Part shown: positions 60,811 to 64,000 of the stretch, piece after piece
How positions within the stretch are numbered: the stretch's first letter is position 1
Layout of the letters: each line of letters opens with the position of its first letter
From: Vulcanimicrobiota bacterium
Lineage (GTDB): Bacteria; Vulcanimicrobiota; Xenobia; Xenobiales; JADMJV01
DNA: 64,000 bases
NCBI GenBank assembly: GCA_017307785.1
Contig: JAFKGI010000009.1
Span: 1 to 64,000 of the forward strand
Direction of reading: 5' to 3'
Position numbers and translations under genes: made by a program
The notes under the pieces: model-generated
Database searches by the model: none
Seen by the model: the letters and a program-made list of their open reading frames with translations, nothing else
What the model was told of the DNA's origin: nothing

Positions 60811-62265
60811 TCAGGATAAGCCCTCCTCCCAGCGGAGCACCGGCTTACGAGCGGCGCGCACCTCATCGAGGCGGCTGACGGGAGTGGTGTGGGGTGCGGA
60901 GCGCACCAGATCGGGATCTTCTTCGGCGATTTTGAGCATGGTGTCGGCGAAGCGATCAAGCGTTTCCAAAGATTCGGTCTCGGTGGGCTCAATCATCAGC
61001 GCTTCTTCCACGATCAGTGGGAAGTAGACCGTCGGAGCGTAGTAGCCGTAGTCGAGCAGACGCTTGGCAATGTCCATCGCCTTGACGTTCTTCTCTTTCT
61101 TGGAGCCGCGCGCGGTGAGCACGAATTCGTGCATACAGGTGCGGTCAAAGGCCACTTCATAGGCGCCCTTCAGGCGGCTCATCAGGTAGTTGGCGGAAAG
61201 CACGGCGCCTTCGCCCACTTCCTTCAGGCCCACCGGACCGTGGTAGCGGATGTAGGTATAGGCGCGCACCAGCACCAGGAAGTTGCCCCAGAAGGTGCGG
61301 ATACGGCCGATGCTCTCTTCGGGTTTGAAGAAGCTGAAACGATTGTCGACCTGGTGCACGCGCGGCGAAGGCAGGTAGTTGACCAGCTCTCCGCGTGCAC
61401 CTACCGGACCGGCTCCTGGACCGCCGCCACCGTGGGGGGTGGAGAAGGTTTTGTGGAGGTTGAGGTGGACCAGGTCAAAGCCCATGCTGCCCGGGCGAGC
61501 GTTGCCCAGCAGTGCGTTCATGTTGGCGCCGTCGTAATAGAGCAGGCCGCCACAGTCGTGCACGCCCTTGGCGATGGCCTCGATGCCGTTTTCGAACAGG
61601 CCCAGGGTGCTCGGGTTGGTGAGCATCAGGCAGGCCAGCTTCTCGTTGAGATGGGGCTTGAGAGCGTCCAGGTCGACGTCGCCGTTCTTGTTGGAGGGCA
61701 CGGTAACCACTTCAAAGCCGGCCAGCGCGGCCGAGGCGGGGTTGGTGCCGTGACTGGAGTCGGGCACGACCACGATCTTGCGCTGGTCTTCCCCACGCTT
61801 CTTGTAGTAGGCGGCCACCATCAAGAGAGCGGTCAGCTCACCCTGAGCACCGGCGGCCGGCTGCAGGGTGAAGGCGTCCATTCCCGTGATTTCCGACAGA
61901 TGATTCTGCAGGTTGTACATCAGTTCGAGCGCGCCCTGGCAGGTGCTTTCCGACTGCAGCGGGTGCAGGCGGGCAAAGCCGGGCAAGCGGGCGGTTACTT
62001 CGTTGATGCGCGGGTTGTACTTCATGGTGCACGAACCGAGCGGATACATGGTGGTATCGATGCCGTAGTTCAGCTGCGACAGGCGCACAAAGTGGCGGGT
62101 CACTTCCAGTTCGGAAAGCTCTGGCAGTTGCGGGGGCTTCTCGCTGAGCAGGTCGGCGGAAACTTCGCTGCGCCAGTCGGAGCCGGTGTCCACCTGCGGA
62201 GGGATGACGCCGCGGCGGCCGGGCGAGGTTTTTTCAAAGAGAGTGGGTTCGGCGGTCAGGCTCAC
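60811..62265 (-). CDS. gcvPB: Glycine dehydrogenase (decarboxylating) subunit 2
   Basis: The beta half of split P-protein, which decarboxylates glycine and passes the aminomethyl group to lipoylated GcvH. The 484-residue protein carries the PLP lysine in HLNLHKTFSTPHGGGGPGAGPVG, plus TYPLGSCTMKYNPRINE and SSHGTNPASAALAGF. GTG start at 62265 overlaps the gcvPA stop by 4 bases. It lies in the same operon as gcvH and gcvPA. Confidence 0.96.
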   Translation of the reverse strand: MSLTAEPTLFEKTSPGRRGVIPPQVDTGSDWRSEVSADLLSEKPPQLPELSELEVTRHFVRLSQLNYGIDTTMYPLGSCTMKYNPRINEVTARLPGFARLHPLQSESTCQGALELMYNLQNHLSEITGMDAFTLQPAAGAQGELTALLMVAAYYKKRGEDQRKIVVVPDSSHGTNPASAALAGFEVVTVPSNKNGDVDLDALKPHLNEKLACLMLTNPSTLGLFENGIEAIAKGVHDCGGLLYYDGANMNALLGNARPGSMGFDLVHLNLHKTFSTPHGGGGPGAGPVGARGELVNYLPSPRVHQVDNRFSFFKPEESIGRIRTFWGNFLVLVRAYTYIRYHGPVGLKEVGEGAVLSANYLMSRLKGAYEVAFDRTCMHEFVLTARGSKKEKNVKAMDIAKRLLDYGYYAPTVYFPLIVEEALMIEPTETESLETLDRFADTMLKIAEEDPDLVRSAPHTTPVSRLDEVRAARKPVLRWEEGLS

Positions 62266-63617
62266 GAGCGGGCGGCTCCTTCCAGGGGGCGGCTGGCCTG
62301 CTGCAGGGCGCCGACGAGTTCGTCCACGGCGGCCTTGCCGTTGGCTTCGGTGAAGCAGAAGAGCAGGCAGTTTTTGTATTGCGGATAGTCTTTCTCGACC
62401 AGGTAACCGCCGATGATGCCGCGGTCCTCCAGGTTCTTGAGCACCGCTTCGGCCGAACCGGGGCACTCCACCAGCACTTCGTGGAAGAAGGGAGCTTTGA
62501 GCACCGCTTTGTAGCCGTCCAGCGAGGCCAACTGCTTGTTGAAGTAGTGGGCCAGGTTGGCGGAAGCATCGGCCACTTCTTTCAGTCCTTGCGGACCGAG
62601 CAGAGCCAGGTAGACGGTCACGGCCAGGGCGCACAGGCCCTGGTTGGTGCAGATGTTGGAAAAGGCTTTTTCGCGCCGGATGTGCTGTTCGCGGGCCTGC
62701 AGGGTGAGACAGAAGCCACGTCGGCCCTGGCTGTCCACGGTCATACCGCAGAGGCGTCCGGGGATGCGGCGCATGTGCTGCTTTTTGCAGGCCACGAAAC
62801 CGGCGTAAGGACCGCCGTAGGAGAGCGGCAAACCGATGGGCTGGGCGTCGCCCACCACGATCTCGCCGCCGAAGTCGCCGGGGCGCTTGAGCACGGACAG
62901 CGAGCAAGGGTCGCCCACGCTCACCACCGGGATGGCGCCGGCTTCCTTGGTCACGGCGCAGAGAGCGGCGCCGTCTTCGATGACTCCCAGAAAGTTGGGG
63001 GTCTGGAAGAGCGTGCAGGCCACTTCGTCGTTGAGCGCCGGCCAGACGGTGCGGCCGTCTTTCAGGGGGGCTTCGATGAACTCGCCCGGGTGCGTGGCGA
63101 AGTAGGTCTTCATCAACTCACGGGTCTGGGGATGAACTCCCTCGGAGACGATCACTTTGTTGCGGCCGCTGATGGCCAGGGCCATAAAGACCGCGTCCAC
63201 GGCCGCGCAGCCGCCGTCGTAGACGGAGGCGTTGCACACGTCCATGCCGGTCAGGCTGCACATCATCGTTTGGAACTCGAAGATGCTCTGCAGCGTGCCC
63301 TGGCTGACTTCGGGCTGATAGGGCGTGTAGGCCGTCATAAACTCGGAGCGCTGAATGATGGTGTCCACCACAGCCGGCACAAAGTGGCGATAGGCTCCCG
63401 CGCCCAAAAAGGACAGGCGGCTGGGTGCCATGTTCTTGGAGGCCAGTTCCTCCAGGTGCAGGGCCACTTCATATTCGGAAAGCTGCTCGGGCAGGTCGAG
63501 CGGGCGACTGAGTCGCTCGCCGGCCGGAATGTTGTCGAACAGCTCTGAGACCTGTTTTTTGCCGATGCTGGCCAGCATTTTCTGGCGGTCGCCGGCGGTG
63601 TGGGGGACGTAATTCAT
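62262..63617 (-). CDS. gcvPA: Glycine dehydrogenase (decarboxylating) subunit 1
   Basis: The alpha half of the split P-protein. The 451-residue protein has FLGAGAYRHFVPAVVD, FMTAYTPYQPEVSQGTLQSIFEFQ, GMDVCNASVYDGG and LSYGGPYAGFVACKKQHMRRIPGR. These are alpha-subunit hallmarks of the two-subunit form found in archaea, Firmicutes and several deep-branching phyla. The ATG comes 2 bases after the gcvH stop; the end overlaps gcvPB. Active only with gcvPB. Confidence 0.96.
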   Translation of the reverse strand: MNYVPHTAGDRQKMLASIGKKQVSELFDNIPAGERLSRPLDLPEQLSEYEVALHLEELASKNMAPSRLSFLGAGAYRHFVPAVVDTIIQRSEFMTAYTPYQPEVSQGTLQSIFEFQTMMCSLTGMDVCNASVYDGGCAAVDAVFMALAISGRNKVIVSEGVHPQTRELMKTYFATHPGEFIEAPLKDGRTVWPALNDEVACTLFQTPNFLGVIEDGAALCAVTKEAGAIPVVSVGDPCSLSVLKRPGDFGGEIVVGDAQPIGLPLSYGGPYAGFVACKKQHMRRIPGRLCGMTVDSQGRRGFCLTLQAREQHIRREKAFSNICTNQGLCALAVTVYLALLGPQGLKEVADASANLAHYFNKQLASLDGYKAVLKAPFFHEVLVECPGSAEAVLKNLEDRGIIGGYLVEKDYPQYKNCLLFCFTEANGKAAVDELVGALQQASRPLEGAARS

Positions 63618-63619
63618 GT

Positions 63620-64000
63620 TCAGTGTCCTTCGGTGTGAGAAGCGTAGCCTTTCGCGTCGAGCAGTTTGGCAACCGAGCCGGGATCGGCGATTTTCGCCTT
63701 GATCATCCAGCCGGCTCCGTAGGGCTCGCGGTTGACGGCCTCGGGATCGAATTGATCCGAGTCCTGGCTCAGCACGGAGTTGATTTCGACGACTTCGCCG
63801 TCGACCGGGGAGTAAAGTTCGGAAACGGTCTTGACCGATTCCACCACGCCGAAGCGCTTGCCGTTCTGCAGCTTGAAGCCTACAGCCGGCAGCTCCACGA
63901 AGACGATGTCACCCAGTTGATCCTGGGCGAAATGAGTGATGCCGATTTCGGCCACATCGCCGTTGAGGCGCACCCATTCGTGTTCTTCGGTGTAACGTAA
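63620..64000 (-). CDS. gcvH: Glycine cleavage system H protein (N-terminus beyond the window)
   Basis: The lipoyl carrier of the glycine cleavage system. The visible part begins [13 protein letters not shown] at the right edge, so only a few N-terminal residues are missing. The lipoylation lysine is in [14 protein letters not shown]. The rest ([33 protein letters not shown]) follows the standard 125-residue fold. Its neighbours are gcvPA 2 bases downstream and the LipM-like gene in the same run. gcvT, if present, would be upstream of the window edge. Confidence 0.96.
   Translation of the reverse strand, partial: LRYTEEHEWVRLNGDVAEIGITHFAQDQLGDIVFVELPAVGFKLQNGKRFGVVESVKTVSELYSPVDGEVVEINSVLSQDSDQFDPEAVNREPYGAGWMIKAKIADPGSVAKLLDAKGYASHTEGH

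Noticed and set aside
60811..62907. N-terminal extension of gcvPB into gcvPA
   Set aside because: The upstream codons are out of frame with GcvPA and encode a basic, low-information sequence. The GTG at 62265 overlaps the gcvPA stop in the usual way.

Overview
The window is about 64 kb of densely packed bacterial chromosome with roughly 60% GC by eye. I find about 56 protein genes. There is no rRNA, no tRNA that I could recognise, no insertion sequence, no prophage and no CRISPR array. The core genes (recA-recX, rpsO-pnp, purB, aroA, gcvH-gcvPA-gcvPB, sepF, yggS, rapZ-yvcK, trpD) mark it as chromosomal. The mix of a SepF division protein, a split glycine decarboxylase, a LipM-type octanoyltransferase, PilZ proteins, PilT-like and Gld-like genes and Hanks-type kinases suggests a deep-branching, probably diderm lineage on the Terrabacteria side (for example Eremiobacterota/Vulcanimicrobiota, Armatimonadota or a cyanobacterial sister group). 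This placement is an inference with low confidence.

Layout. 1-8.4 kb: an ATLF-like metallopeptidase coupled to trpD, a class III aminotransferase, a Kup potassium transporter flanked by two PilZ genes, and a DUF4127 exported protein. 8.5-13.8 kb: an unknown 185-residue protein, then a giant repeat protein behind a promoter with an operator-like palindrome. 13.8-21.6 kb: rfbC-rfbD, a proline-type aminopeptidase overlapping a MATE exporter, DUF1345, a close relative of animal glycine amidinotransferase, and a PQQ-type sugar dehydrogenase lipoprotein. 21.6-32.6 kb: recA-recX, purB, and rpsO-pnp-dinG followed by two genes for exported or membrane proteins; Pnp carries a very long arginine/aspartate-rich tail. 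32.7-42.3 kb: polytopic YfhO-like and GT-C-like membrane proteins, small unknown proteins, acid phosphatase, rapZ-yvcK, a thioesterase operon and a HAD phosphatase. 42.3-48 kb: a PfkB kinase and a GldA/GldF/GldG-like ABC export system with a DUF4340 partner.

48-56 kb holds the most unusual material. A structured leader precedes a kinase-fold protein that has lost its ATP-binding lysine and its catalytic aspartate. Next come an intact membrane kinase with an extracytoplasmic binding-protein-like domain and a membrane-anchored FHA protein; the three reading frames are coupled. Convergent to them runs a four-gene set: a PilT-like protein with a long coiled coil and an intact P-loop but lost Asp-box, Walker B and His-box residues, then yggS, sepF and a zinc-ribbon-like protein. 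I infer two new modules here: a pseudokinase/kinase/FHA phospho-signalling unit, and a non-motor PilT-like protein tied to cell division.

56-64 kb: one leftward run of eight tightly overlapping genes (gcvH, gcvPA, gcvPB, an RsbW-like ATPase, a LipM-type octanoyltransferase, aroA, a GNAT acetyltransferase and hutH) joins the glycine cleavage system to its likely lipoylation enzyme and a regulator. Two of these genes have possible CTG starts. gcvH runs off the right edge.
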